Of a stretch of 31,457 bases of DNA, positions 8,361 to 16,521 are shown one piece after another; position 1 is the stretch's first letter, and each line of letters starts with the position of its first letter. The notes below the pieces were generated by a model that was not told where the DNA came from, ran no database searches, and was given only the letters and a program-made list of their open reading frames with translations. Made by a program: the position numbers and the translations under genes. This DNA comes from Stentor coeruleus (taxonomy: Eukaryota; Ciliophora; Heterotrichea; Heterotrichida; Stentoridae), in the NCBI GenBank assembly GCA_001970955.1, contig MPUH01000860.1, positions 1 through 31,457 on the forward strand. Direction: 5' to 3'.

Positions 8361-9779
8361 ATGGACAAAACTTCTCCCAGGAATCTTCATGACTCCTCAC
8401 ACATTTCAGCTTTGTCTTTAGAAAAGGCTCAATTTGCCAAAACTTACATAGAGATGAAGTACTCTAAGCAAAAGAAAGAAGATGCTGAAAAAAAAGAAGC
8501 TTGGGATGAATTAATAAAACGTATGGATGAACTTGGCTTGACTGAAAATGAAAAAAGTTTGATTAAAGAAGAGATCTTCCGAAGAGAAGCTGAAAGGCAT
8601 AGAGAGAAAAGAAAAGAAGTATCCGTGTTTGACTTTGAGCCTATAGCAATAATAGGAAGAGGAGCATTTGGTGAAGTGAGAGTAGTAAGACATAGAGCAT
8701 CAGGTGAAATTCTTGCCATGAAGAAAATAAACAAATCTGAGATGATAAGGAAAAATCAGATTCAGCACGTAAAATCTGAACGTAATGTTCTTGCTTTAGC
8801 CTCAAATCCCTCAGTTGTAGAACTAAAAAATTCATTTCAAGATGAGAAATACCTTTATTTGATAATGGAATACCTGCCAGGAGGAGATTTGATGACTATT
8901 TTAATCAAAAGAGATATATTACCTGAGCCAGAGGCACGATTTTATATGGCTGAGTGTGTCCTCGCAGTAGAATCTGTTCATAAGCTTAACTACATTCATA
9001 GAGATTTAAAGCCTGACAACATCCTCATAGATAAAGATGGACATATAAAGCTTGCAGACTTCGGCTTGTGTAAGTGTTCAGAGATCAGTATGGCAAATCC
9101 ATTTGAAAATTTAACCAAACTTGAAGAGGACAAAATTGAAAGAAGTCTTACAAAGTATACTCGCTCGCGTAAGCTTGCATTTTCAACTGTTGGTACACCT
9201 GATTATATTGCTCCTGAGGTTTTTGGTAGAGCTGGGTATGATGAAAAAGTCGATTGGTGGTCTTTAGGAGTGATTTTTTTTGAAATGGTTGTTGGATACC
9301 CTCCTTTTTATTCGGATGAGCCGAAAACTACTTGTCAAAAAATACTTAATTGGAAAAGGACTTTTAGAGTGCCGAGAGACGCAAATTTAAGCAGAGAAGC
9401 TACTGACCTTATTTATAGACTTGTTTGTGATAAAGAAGATAGACTTGGTGGAGCAGGAGCAGCAGAGATTAAACGCCACCCGTTTTTCAATGGAGTTGAC
9501 TGGGAAAATTTAAGAAATACAACTGCACCTTGGATACCAGATTTGGATTGTGAATATGATACTAAAAATTTTGACAAATTTGAAGAAGTTGAACCTTTCT
9601 ATCCACAATTACATAAGAAAAAAAGTCATCGCAAGGATGGAAACTTTGTTGGGTTTACTTTTAAGAAAGAAGACGGGCAGAAATTCAGCGCAGTTAGCGT
9701 ACTTGAAAATCTTGAAAACTCAGTTTCTGTCAGGAATAGTCTTAAAAGCGAGTCAACATTAAATGTTAGTGAAAACTAA
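8361..9779 (+). CDS. NDR/LATS-family AGC protein kinase
   Basis: This 472-residue Ser/Thr kinase belongs to the NDR (STK38/Dbf2-Cbk1-Orb6) branch of AGC kinases. Residues 23-85 form the basic, helical N-terminal region that binds Mob co-activators in this family. The kinase domain has the glycine loop GRGAFGEV (99-106), the ATP lysine K121, HRDLKPDN (213-220, catalytic D215) and DFG (233-235). The 30-40-residue insert before the activation segment that marks NDR kinases (about 240-270) ends in basic residues. The activation-loop Ser275 lies in AFSTVGTPDYIAPE, and the C-terminal hydrophobic motif FVGFTF carries Thr433, the site phosphorylated by Ste20/MST-type kinases in relatives. All catalytic and regulatory residues are present, so it should be active. 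In ciliates and fungi NDR-Mob modules control cell polarity, growth and division; Mob1 is known to be needed for normal Stentor shape and regeneration, so this is a plausible Mob partner. The stop is TAA. Confidence 0.95.
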   Translation: MDKTSPRNLHDSSHISALSLEKAQFAKTYIEMKYSKQKKEDAEKKEAWDELIKRMDELGLTENEKSLIKEEIFRREAERHREKRKEVSVFDFEPIAIIGRGAFGEVRVVRHRASGEILAMKKINKSEMIRKNQIQHVKSERNVLALASNPSVVELKNSFQDEKYLYLIMEYLPGGDLMTILIKRDILPEPEARFYMAECVLAVESVHKLNYIHRDLKPDNILIDKDGHIKLADFGLCKCSEISMANPFENLTKLEEDKIERSLTKYTRSRKLAFSTVGTPDYIAPEVFGRAGYDEKVDWWSLGVIFFEMVVGYPPFYSDEPKTTCQKILNWKRTFRVPRDANLSREATDLIYRLVCDKEDRLGGAGAAEIKRHPFFNGVDWENLRNTTAPWIPDLDCEYDTKNFDKFEEVEPFYPQLHKKKSHRKDGNFVGFTFKKEDGQKFSAVSVLENLENSVSVRNSLKSESTLNVSEN

Positions 9780-10276
9780 GAAGTTAAGTTTATTTTTTAT
9801 TGTTGGCTTTTGAATGAAAATCTTATAGTTTTTTAGGGAATTGTAATTTAACTTAATGTTGCTGAAAAAATTATCGGGTTGTATTTAAAATTAATGCTTA
9901 TAATATTATTATATTAAATACTATATTTACTTTCTTAAAATATTTATACCTGGAGATACTAAAGTCCTTATTAAGTGTAAGAATTTAAATGGAAGTTTTA
10001 AAGATTTAAAATTTTAGAATGTATGTACTTAAAATAGTAACTTTTCTTACTTTACTATTCCTTTATAATCTCGATCATGTAAATACTGGAAAATATCCTC
10101 TTCAGTATAATCCCCACTAGAAATTAATATTATAAGCTTTCGCAACTGTATAAATAAACATAAATATTTTGATCATATACAAATTAATTTTATTATATTA
10201 AATAATCTTTAAAATGAAGAATACTTAATAAAGCATTCACAGCATAAAGTTGAGATTAAAATAACTAAATTTAAGA
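9780..10276. other. AT-rich spacer between convergent genes
   Basis: About 500 bases lie between the 3' ends of the NDR kinase and the minus-strand vWA gene. A 33-codon frame at 10019-10120 (plus) starts with a signal-peptide-like hydrophobic run, but it is too short to support. No repeat or RNA was recognised. Confidence 0.45.
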
Positions 10277-12082
10277 CTATTTCTTTTTCTGCATCTTGTT
10301 TACTTTTGATATAAACTTATCCTGAAATACTTCTCTACGTTCTGGCTTTGCTGCTTTTTTTTCTTCTTGAACTCTTTCTCTTTTTGGCATCTCCATTTCA
10401 TTTAAACTACCAAGTATTTCTTCATCCATAGCTTCATAACCCATTTGTTTCTCTAAGCATTCTTGCTCAAGAACTTCTTGCTGTAAATCATCAAGATCTG
10501 CATGGAATTCTTGAGCCATTTTCAAGTTATTTGTATTTTTAAATTCTTGTTGAGAAATTTCATTTTTCCATTCTAGTGCACATATTCTCATATCTTCATA
10601 GCGACCTTGCTCTGCAAATTTTGCAGCCTGTCTCCTACCTGCTCTTGCTAATAGATCAACTTTTGCATTTTTTTGAGCTTCTTGTTTATTGAATGTTATA
10701 GGCTGTCTTCTGTTGATAACCCTAATACACTTCATTCCTTCCAAGGATTTATAAGTGAAAATAGCTTGCATTGGGAGAAATTGCAAATTTTGCTTATCAA
10801 TCATCAAAGCATCAAGTTCTTCATCACTTTTCAAATTATAAGCGAAAGAAAATGAAGACGCAGAAGTTGCATTTCCTACCTTTTTCTGTAGTCTTGATTT
10901 TCCAAAGCTTAAGCTTGAAGAATCTTCATTTTTGAACTGTACTGCTTTATACAAAGTAACTTCTACTGCAACATGAGTAGCAATAACATCATTTGACAGA
11001 ATATTAGCGAATTCTTCTGAAACATTTTCTGGAGCAACTCTTAAAATATTACCTCCACTAGCTTCAGTCACACTCATAAGAGCTTCAAGTTTACATTCAT
11101 CACCTTCAATTGAAATTATAGATACACTAACTCCCTTTTCTACAGCTAAAGCACCCAAAGTTATATAAAAATCTCTGTTTTCAGGTATATCAAGTGAACC
11201 TAGTCCTATATTTGCTAAACCATCAGTACAAATGATAACCTTTGATCCTGGTCCACCTTCTCCTGCTGTTAAAATACTCATCAGTAGAGCAGGACCCAAG
11301 GCAGTAGGTCCTGATTCTTCAAGCGATAAAATTTTATCTTTAAGCAATTTGCCAGTTTCACTAACCTTCTTCGTAACATAGCTTCCTACTTTCTGTGAAG
11401 CATAATCTTTAAGCACTTGATAATTATTTAATTTATCTCCAGTAATAATATCATCAGCAGTACCATCACCAATTATCCTTACTTCCCCATTGAAAGCTAT
11501 AAGGCCTATTTTTTTATCAGGAGCTATAGTCATAAAATCATGTATCTGTGATTCAATCGCTGCCTGTACACATTGTAAACGAGAGACATAAGTAATATTT
11601 CTATTCGACCCAGGCCAATATTGATCTTCTTCACCAGGCATAATAAGTTTCAATAATTCATTCTGTTTATCAGTCTTCAAATGCAATTTCCCACTAACAG
11701 GTTTAGATACGCACATAGATCCTGATATATCAATGCAAAAAATAATTGTAGACCTTTCACTGTTCCCTTCTGATGACCTAGAAACTTGGGCAGCACTTTC
11801 AAGAACATAAGTTAATTCAGGAGCATTTGGGATTTCTTCCTCATCTAAATTTAAATCGTTAACTACCCCACAAAATTCACAAGGCCATGTTGTTTTTGGT
11901 TCTGTTCTGATGAGGTGACTATAAGAACTTAGTAAAGAACGGCATCCTGAACAATATATTGGCTCACCTGTTGCAAGATTTGAGCCTTGTTTCAAGCATG
12001 AAAGATCAATTTCTATAATATTCATTTCAGATTTCTGGTATTGATCTCTTGAAAAGTATGCAAAGTCCATTGCGCAGTCCAT
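10277..12082 (-). CDS. vWA-domain protein with Sec23/Sec24-type zinc finger
   Basis: This 601-residue protein combines a Sec23/Sec24-like zinc finger (C44-x2-C47, C68-x2-C71) with a von Willebrand A domain (about 110-370). The metal-ion-dependent adhesion site is intact: D118-I-S-G-S122, T260 in GPTALGPAL and D287 in CTDGLANIG. True Sec23 and Sec24 have degenerate sites here, so this is not the COPII coat subunit itself. The arrangement matches a lesser-known eukaryotic group that includes the non-Ras half of the Dictyostelium circularly permuted Ras proteins. No Ras domain is present here. The C-terminal 150 residues are charged and helical, with a Lys-rich end. Localisation and partners are unknown. 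Later ATGs at residues 5 and 20 are plausible starts; residue 20 begins directly before the conserved finger. The gene starts 24 nt from the divergent RNase H2A gene. The stop is TAG. Confidence 0.85.
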   Translation of the reverse strand: MDCAMDFAYFSRDQYQKSEMNIIEIDLSCLKQGSNLATGEPIYCSGCRSLLSSYSHLIRTEPKTTWPCEFCGVVNDLNLDEEEIPNAPELTYVLESAAQVSRSSEGNSERSTIIFCIDISGSMCVSKPVSGKLHLKTDKQNELLKLIMPGEEDQYWPGSNRNITYVSRLQCVQAAIESQIHDFMTIAPDKKIGLIAFNGEVRIIGDGTADDIITGDKLNNYQVLKDYASQKVGSYVTKKVSETGKLLKDKILSLEESGPTALGPALLMSILTAGEGGPGSKVIICTDGLANIGLGSLDIPENRDFYITLGALAVEKGVSVSIISIEGDECKLEALMSVTEASGGNILRVAPENVSEEFANILSNDVIATHVAVEVTLYKAVQFKNEDSSSLSFGKSRLQKKVGNATSASSFSFAYNLKSDEELDALMIDKQNLQFLPMQAIFTYKSLEGMKCIRVINRRQPITFNKQEAQKNAKVDLLARAGRRQAAKFAEQGRYEDMRICALEWKNEISQQEFKNTNNLKMAQEFHADLDDLQQEVLEQECLEKQMGYEAMDEEILGSLNEMEMPKRERVQEEKKAAKPERREVFQDKFISKVNKMQKKK

Positions 12083-12106
12083 TTTTTTATATTAGGAAAT
12101 TAGAAA
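12083..12106. promoter_or_regulatory. 24-nt bidirectional intergenic spacer
   Basis: Only 24 bases separate the ATG of the minus-strand vWA gene from the ATG of the plus-strand RNase H2A gene. The spacer is T-rich on its left (a run of six T) and A-rich on its right. Both transcripts must start within it or inside the opposite gene, so leaders would be extremely short or overlapping. The assignment as a promoter is inferred from position. If the vWA protein really starts at its residue 20, the gap grows to 81 nt. Confidence 0.55.
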
Positions 12107-12847
12107 ATGGAATATGAGGTTGGGATTGATGAGGCGGGAAGAGGACCTGTGATTGGGCCAATGGTTTATGCTTGCTGTGCTTGGCCTATATGCTTTAGGG
12201 ATGCTTACTCAAAAAAAGGATTTGATGACTCGAAAAAATTAACTGAGGTTAAGCGAGATATGCTATTTGATGTTATTAAGTTTTTACCTGAAGTTGTTTA
12301 CAAGACAGATGTATTGAGCCCGGAATATATTTCTAATTCCATGTTGGGAAGACATAAAATTTCTCTTAATGTGATTTCAATGGAAAGTGCTGAGAAGCTA
12401 ATTCAACAACTAATAAATGATGGAATTAACGTGAGAGAAGTATATGTTGATACTGTTGGTACTGCAGAAACTTACCAAGAAAGACTTTCTAATAGATTTT
12501 CTGGTGTTCAATTCAAGGTTTCTGCTAAGGCTGATAGCCTTTTTCCAATAGTTAGCGCAGCAAGTATAGTTGCTAAAGTTACTAGAGATAGCTTTATTGA
12601 AGATTACAAACATACTTTAGGTGAGATAGGATCTGGATATCCTTCTGATCCAAATACTCAAGGATGGCTTAAGAAGAACTTGAACCCAGTTTTTGGATTT
12701 CCTAGCAAATATGTGAGAATTTCGTGGAGAACTTGTACTGATGCTATGCAAGATCTTCCTTTAGTATCATGGCCTGAAGAAATGCCAATCACTAATGAAC
12801 GTTTGCATTACTTTGAAAACATTGGTATTCATGATAAATTTCCATAG
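12107..12847 (+). CDS. RNASEH2A: Ribonuclease H2 catalytic subunit A
   Basis: This 246-residue protein is the catalytic subunit of eukaryotic RNase H2, which cuts RNA in RNA/DNA hybrids and removes single ribonucleotides from genomic DNA. The active-site DEAGRGP motif (8-14) supplies D8 and E9. D115 in the VYVDTVG strand and D143 in SAKADSLFPIVSAASIVAK complete the four acidic residues, with the same spacing as human D34, E35, D141 and D169. The block GSGYPSDPNT and the FSWRTC-like end (ISWRTC) are also typical of the eukaryotic form rather than bacterial RNase HII. The protein is slightly shorter than the human one (299) because both ends are trimmed. It acts in the nucleus with subunits B and C, which are not in this window. 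The start gives the family N-terminus exactly. The stop is TAG. Confidence 0.96.
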   Translation: MEYEVGIDEAGRGPVIGPMVYACCAWPICFRDAYSKKGFDDSKKLTEVKRDMLFDVIKFLPEVVYKTDVLSPEYISNSMLGRHKISLNVISMESAEKLIQQLINDGINVREVYVDTVGTAETYQERLSNRFSGVQFKVSAKADSLFPIVSAASIVAKVTRDSFIEDYKHTLGEIGSGYPSDPNTQGWLKKNLNPVFGFPSKYVRISWRTCTDAMQDLPLVSWPEEMPITNERLHYFENIGIHDKFP

Positions 12848-13013
12848 TGCTTAATTAGTCTTATTAAATTTTGCTAAGCTAAATGCAAAAATTTAGGTAG
12901 GTTACTTCATTTTACTTTTGAATGGCTTTGCATCCAATGAAAAATATACTATGAGATTTCTAAATTAAAAATTAAGTTTAAAGTATAAAGTTGAGTGAGA
13001 GTTATAATATAAA

Positions 13014-13238
13014 ATGAGATTTTTAAGGTGGATGAACTTAATCAAAGATGCTTCTGTGCATCATGACACTGCTGATAAGCTTTCAAAAAATAAAACATTT
13101 CAAAAAGTTATCCTTTCTATCTATAGAACTCCTCTAATGATCAAAAAAGCCCTTGAAGATGATGAAAATATTTCAAGCAAGGCAAAAGCTGATAAGCCTC
13201 AGAAACGTCTAGAAAGCCCTAAAAATGAAGATAAATAA
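13014..13238 (+). CDS. Small hypothetical basic protein
   Basis: A 74-residue frame codes for a protein with a basic, aromatic N-terminus (MRFLRWMNLIK), a central patch of mixed hydrophobic and basic residues (about 29-45) and a charged, Lys/Glu/Asp-rich tail. The N-terminal half could be an amphipathic helix or a mitochondrial import signal, but I do not recognise a family. It lies between RNase H2A and, convergent to it, URM1, whose stop is 95 nt away. Its codon use is like that of neighbouring genes and the stop is TAA. It is moderately likely to be real. Confidence 0.5.
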   Translation: MRFLRWMNLIKDASVHHDTADKLSKNKTFQKVILSIYRTPLMIKKALEDDENISSKAKADKPQKRLESPKNEDK

Positions 13239-13332
13239 TCTAATTATCTGGGAATATAATTCTACTACCTTTATTCTCTGAAATCCTTATTTCTTTTATT
13301 TCCCCTAAAACATCTAAGTTTAATAGTTTTAA

Positions 13333-13648
13333 TTATCCTCCGTGTAATGTACTGATAAAACTTATCCGATCTTGACCCTGCACTTGGTACAAATCTTTCC
13401 CTATAAGTTCCCAATCAGTATCATTTACCAAGACAATAATTCCTGGACGACTGAATAAAAATTACAGACCATCGCCTGTGACAAAAAGTTCTGGTTTCAT
13501 CTGTAAATGTTTATCTTTGAGGTGGAAAACTAGCTGTCTTAAACTCATCTCTTCTATATTCAACTGAAGTTCTTTTTGTCTTCCAAACAAGTCTTCAAGG
13601 CCACCACTATATATATTTTTACCTAAAATCCACAAAAACTTGTATCAT
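13333..13648 (-). CDS. URM1: Ubiquitin-related modifier 1, two tiny introns
   Basis: A 94-residue Urm1 is assembled from three exons: 13648-13623, 13606-13466 and 13450-13333. Spliced length is 285 nt, an exact number of codons. The protein opens with the beta-strand M-I-Q-V-F-V-D-F and S-G-G-L-E-D-L-F, continues with the family segment [20 protein letters not shown] (47-66) and T-D-W-E-L-I-G, and ends in [10 protein letters not shown], the diagnostic Urm1 tail with the terminal di-glycine that is thiocarboxylated by the E1-like enzyme Uba4/MOCS3. Urm1 then donates sulfur for 2-thiolation of wobble uridine in tRNAs and can be conjugated to proteins. No single open frame covers it, so it is missed without splicing. 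It is divergent from HEN1 by 89 nt. The stop is TAA. Confidence 0.95.
13451..13465 (-). other. 15-nt spliceosomal intron in URM1
   Basis: On the minus strand the sequence is gtaatttttattcag. Removing it joins T-G-D-G-L to R-P-G-I-I, the uninterrupted Urm1 core, in phase 2. Unspliced, the frame meets TAA inside the intron. Confidence 0.93.
13607..13622 (-). other. 16-nt spliceosomal intron in URM1
   Basis: On the minus strand the sequence is gtaaaaatatatatag. Removing it joins the first beta-strand (M-I-Q-V-F-V-D-F) to S-G-G-L-E-D in phase 2. It is one base longer than the 15-nt introns here, so retention would shift the frame. Confidence 0.9.
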
Positions 13649-13737
13649 TTATTAGAATAATAATCAAATTTATGTAATTTGTTGAGCAATCTTAAACTAG
13701 GAATCAGATACTGTTTATAACTAAAAAGATACAATAA
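13649..13737. promoter_or_regulatory. 89-nt bidirectional spacer between URM1 and HEN1
   Basis: Divergent start codons leave 89 AT-rich bases for both promoters. No motif is recognised beyond A/T tracts. Confidence 0.5.
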
Positions 13738-14748
13738 ATGTCTAATAGCTCAGAAGATACAGTACCTATATTTTTTTGTCCACCCTTATGGGAACAGCGG
13801 CAGACTAAAGTTAAAGAGATTATTAAAGAACATATGATTAAAGAACTTTGTGACTTAGGTTGTGGTTCAGGAGGTTTAATAAGTGGACTTCTTTATTACA
13901 AAGGTATGAGAATGCTTATTGGAATTGATTTAGATAATGAAGTTATATCAGAAGCTATAGACAACTGCACACCTGGTATTCCTGCTTATATTATCCATAG
14001 AAAATGCCCATTAGAAGTCCTTTTACTTCAAGGATCAATACTCATCCCTTGTCCTCTCATTCCTTACCAAATATCATGCGTAACTCTTTGTGAAGTGTAA
14101 AACTTATTTAGTATCGAGCATATACATTTATCCGAAGTATCTTTGCTTACATATAATATTTTTTCATATATCAATCCAAAGTTCGTTATTGTAACAACAC
14201 CAAATAGAGATTTCAATATATATTTCCCTGATCCAAAACAATTTCGCCATGATGATCACAAATTTGAATGGACTCGAGAAGAGTTTACTAGTTGGTGTAA
14301 AAGTACTGCTGATATGTTTGGATATTCATTTCAATTAACAGGTGTAGGGATGCCTGAAGGATTTACAGAAAATGGGTTTTGCACACAGATTGCAGTGTTC
14401 ACAAGATTAGTTATGAAAAAAGATAGAGAAGATGTTGAGAATACTTTTAAAACAATTAGAAAATCTGTTGTACCTAAAAATTACCCACAGAATTTTGAAC
14501 AAAAGTTTTTTAATGATTTTTTGTATTCTTTTAATGTTGCAAGAAAATGGGCTGAGCTGGATTATGATGAAGGGATACTTATTAGTGACATTTTTAGAGT
14601 TCCTAGTATAAGCGGTCTTTGTGATGGATCACAATTAAGATTGCAGATACTTATGGAAGAAATACTTCCAAAGTTTAATCTTAACTATAGGCTTGAAGAT
14701 GGAAAAGTTTTTATAGATTCTGATGAACCTACAGAGGAAGAAGATTAA
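13738..14748 (+). CDS. HEN1: HEN1 small-RNA 2'-O-methyltransferase
   Basis: This 331-residue methyltransferase is encoded by exons 13738-14096 and 14112-14748 (996 nt when spliced). It methylates the 2'-OH of the 3'-terminal nucleotide of small RNAs and so protects them; in ciliates the Tetrahymena relative acts on scan RNAs (Piwi-bound) that guide genome rearrangement. The S-adenosylmethionine loop is L-C-D-L-G-C-G-S-G-G (37-46). The Mg-binding active site is C-E-V-I-E-H: E119, E122, H123, with H169 in R-H-D-D-H-K-F-E-W-T-R. These match E796, E799, H800 and H860 of Arabidopsis HEN1. The protein has the short, catalytic-domain-only form, without the plant dsRNA-binding domains. The catalytic motif itself is split by the intron, between E119 and the second base of V120. 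It is divergent from URM1. The stop is TAA. Confidence 0.96.
14097..14111 (+). other. 15-nt spliceosomal intron in HEN1
   Basis: The sequence is gtaaaacttatttag. Removing it restores the HEN1 metal-binding motif C-E-V-I-E-H; left in, the frame hits TAA at 14098-14100. Length and ends match heterotrich introns. Confidence 0.95.
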
Positions 14749-15189
14749 ACATAATTAAGTTTTGTATAATACTAGAAAATGTACAAAGAGTGATAAATGC
14801 TAGAATAGAAATATTTAAGAAGAAATTTGTGTAAAATTTAGAAGATTGTAAATTATTTTAAGTAAATATATTTATTAGTTACGCTAAATTAATATACTAA
14901 AATATTCTTGATTTTATAAAAGTCAGTGCCAAGTTACCTAATATTTTGATTTGAGAAATTCTTAAATTCCAAAAATTATCATCAAGAAAATATACCACTA
15001 ATCCAAGCGCTTTACCTATGATGATATCAAAATAATCCTTTTGAAGTAAATCCAAAATTCATTACAATAAAATTATCTAATAATCAAAATTAACCTCTCT
15101 TAAATCAAGCACATAAATCAAATTTTCCAATTAAACTACTATCTTTTATAAAATAAAAAGTCCAAAAACCAAACAAAATAAATCCATAA
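14749..15189. other. AT-rich spacer
   Basis: About 440 bases between two plus-strand genes, with no coding pattern or RNA recognised. Confidence 0.5.
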
Positions 15190-16125
15190 ATGGAAAACTT
15201 CCTCTTATTTATCGGGATTCTTATAGCGATAAAATTTTTACTTTTCTGCAAGAGAAGGCTGAAGAAATTTAACTTATCTGGTAAGCATATCATGATCACA
15301 GGGGCAAGTTCAGGTCTAGGCAAGGAATTAGCACGTGAATGTTACTACAAAGGTGCTAGATTAACACTTATATCTCGTAATAAGCTTGCATTAGATTCTC
15401 TACTAAAAGAACTTGAGCCAAGCTCAAGAAAGTCTGACTATGGTAATTTTGTCCAAATATATAACACTGACCTAAGCAAAAATGATAAATTTGAGGAAAT
15501 CGTCAAATCTGCTGAGTCTCGTTTTGGTGGAGTTGAACTGTTTGTTAGCTGTGCAGGTCATATTGAAGTAGGCTCTTTTCTAACTTCAAAACAAGAAGAC
15601 TTTAGAGAACAGATGGAAAATAACTATATGTCTTTAGTAAACTCTTTGTTACCTGTTGCTAAAGAGATGTGTCAAAGAAAGAAAGGTAGAATTTGTATTG
15701 TCAGTGCAGCACAAGTTTATATGCCTGTTGAAGGAAATTCTGCTTGGCTTGCAAGTAAAGCTGCAGTTCATGCTTTTGCTAATTGCATTAGGCCAGAACT
15801 TAATAGAAACAAAGTCCATTTAAGTATTTTCGCCCCAGGTGCTATAGATACTGAAGGGTGGGAAAAAGTGGCAAGTAAAAAACAGAAATATTTGCTTGAT
15901 ATTGAAGGCAAACCTTTAAGTGTAGAAAAAGCATGCACGGAGTTGCTTAGAGGAATTTCTGCTTGTGATTTATATATCACTACTAACCCTATATTTAGAT
16001 TTATTAGGATCTGCAGTCTTGGAGCTGCTGAAAGAGGAAATTCTATTATTGACATTTTACTCTCACCATTTGCCATGCTTACTTGTTGTGGTGTAGCTAA
16101 ATACATTAATTTTAAAAGTCGCTAG
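15190..16125 (+). CDS. KDSR-like short-chain dehydrogenase/reductase, altered active site
   Basis: This 311-residue membrane-anchored SDR is most like 3-ketodihydrosphingosine reductase (KDSR/Tsc10), the NADPH enzyme of the second step of sphingolipid synthesis in the ER. It has an N-terminal hydrophobic anchor (about 4-20), the cofactor loop TGASSGLG (37-44), R63 after strand 2 (an NADPH-type residue), CAG (121-123), a Pro-Gly block with D-T-E-G-W (about 216-224) and a hydrophobic C-terminal segment (about 285-305). The catalytic site is unusual. In the Y-x-x-x-K motif the sequence is W186-L-A-S-K190, so Tyr is replaced by Trp, and the position 13 residues before, normally Ser, is A173. Only the Lys and the Asn region (144-145) remain. 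It may be inactive, or use another mechanism, and so may not make sphinganine. The stop is TAG. Confidence 0.82.
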   Translation: MENFLLFIGILIAIKFLLFCKRRLKKFNLSGKHIMITGASSGLGKELARECYYKGARLTLISRNKLALDSLLKELEPSSRKSDYGNFVQIYNTDLSKNDKFEEIVKSAESRFGGVELFVSCAGHIEVGSFLTSKQEDFREQMENNYMSLVNSLLPVAKEMCQRKKGRICIVSAAQVYMPVEGNSAWLASKAAVHAFANCIRPELNRNKVHLSIFAPGAIDTEGWEKVASKKQKYLLDIEGKPLSVEKACTELLRGISACDLYITTNPIFRFIRICSLGAAERGNSIIDILLSPFAMLTCCGVAKYINFKSR

Positions 16126-16521
16126 GAAAGATAATTAATACTTTTATAATCAATTTATGGTTGGTTTTATTAGAGTTTATTATATTTTTTAGTTTTAGAT
16201 GTTGTTTATAAGAATCTTAATTTGATGGATTGATAAAATAGTCTCATACGATAAGATTATTATACAAGCTTTAAATACTTTAAAAAGGACTATTCATTAT
16301 TTGTCACCGTTAGTTATATTAAAGAAAAAACGGATAATATTTGCAAACTATGCCACTTTTATTCATATTTATCTTCTGTATTCTTTCAAATAACGCTATG
16401 CTCTGAAGTTATTCCACAAAATTTTTCTAATTCTCTCATCCCATCATTATAAAAACATTAGTTTTATATATTTTTTTTCTTATCCCACCTCACCCTCCAC
16501 ACGCTGTTAATAAATAATTAA
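16126..16521. other. AT-rich spacer
   Basis: About 400 bases upstream of the SWEET-like gene. A pyrimidine-rich, C-containing stretch at about 16470-16505 lies just before the start codon. Nothing else is seen. Confidence 0.45.

Noticed and set aside
8361..9779. TGA read as tryptophan (Blepharisma code)
   Set aside because: Trp positions in the kinase and all other conserved proteins are TGG, and no gene needs an in-frame TGA.
10019..10120. 33-codon frame with a signal-peptide-like start
   Set aside because: Too short, AT-rich, and lies between two convergent 3' ends with no supporting similarity.
13738..14100. HEN1 as two separate genes or a frameshifted pseudogene
   Set aside because: Removing a 15-nt GT..AG intron restores the active-site motif exactly, so the gene is intact.
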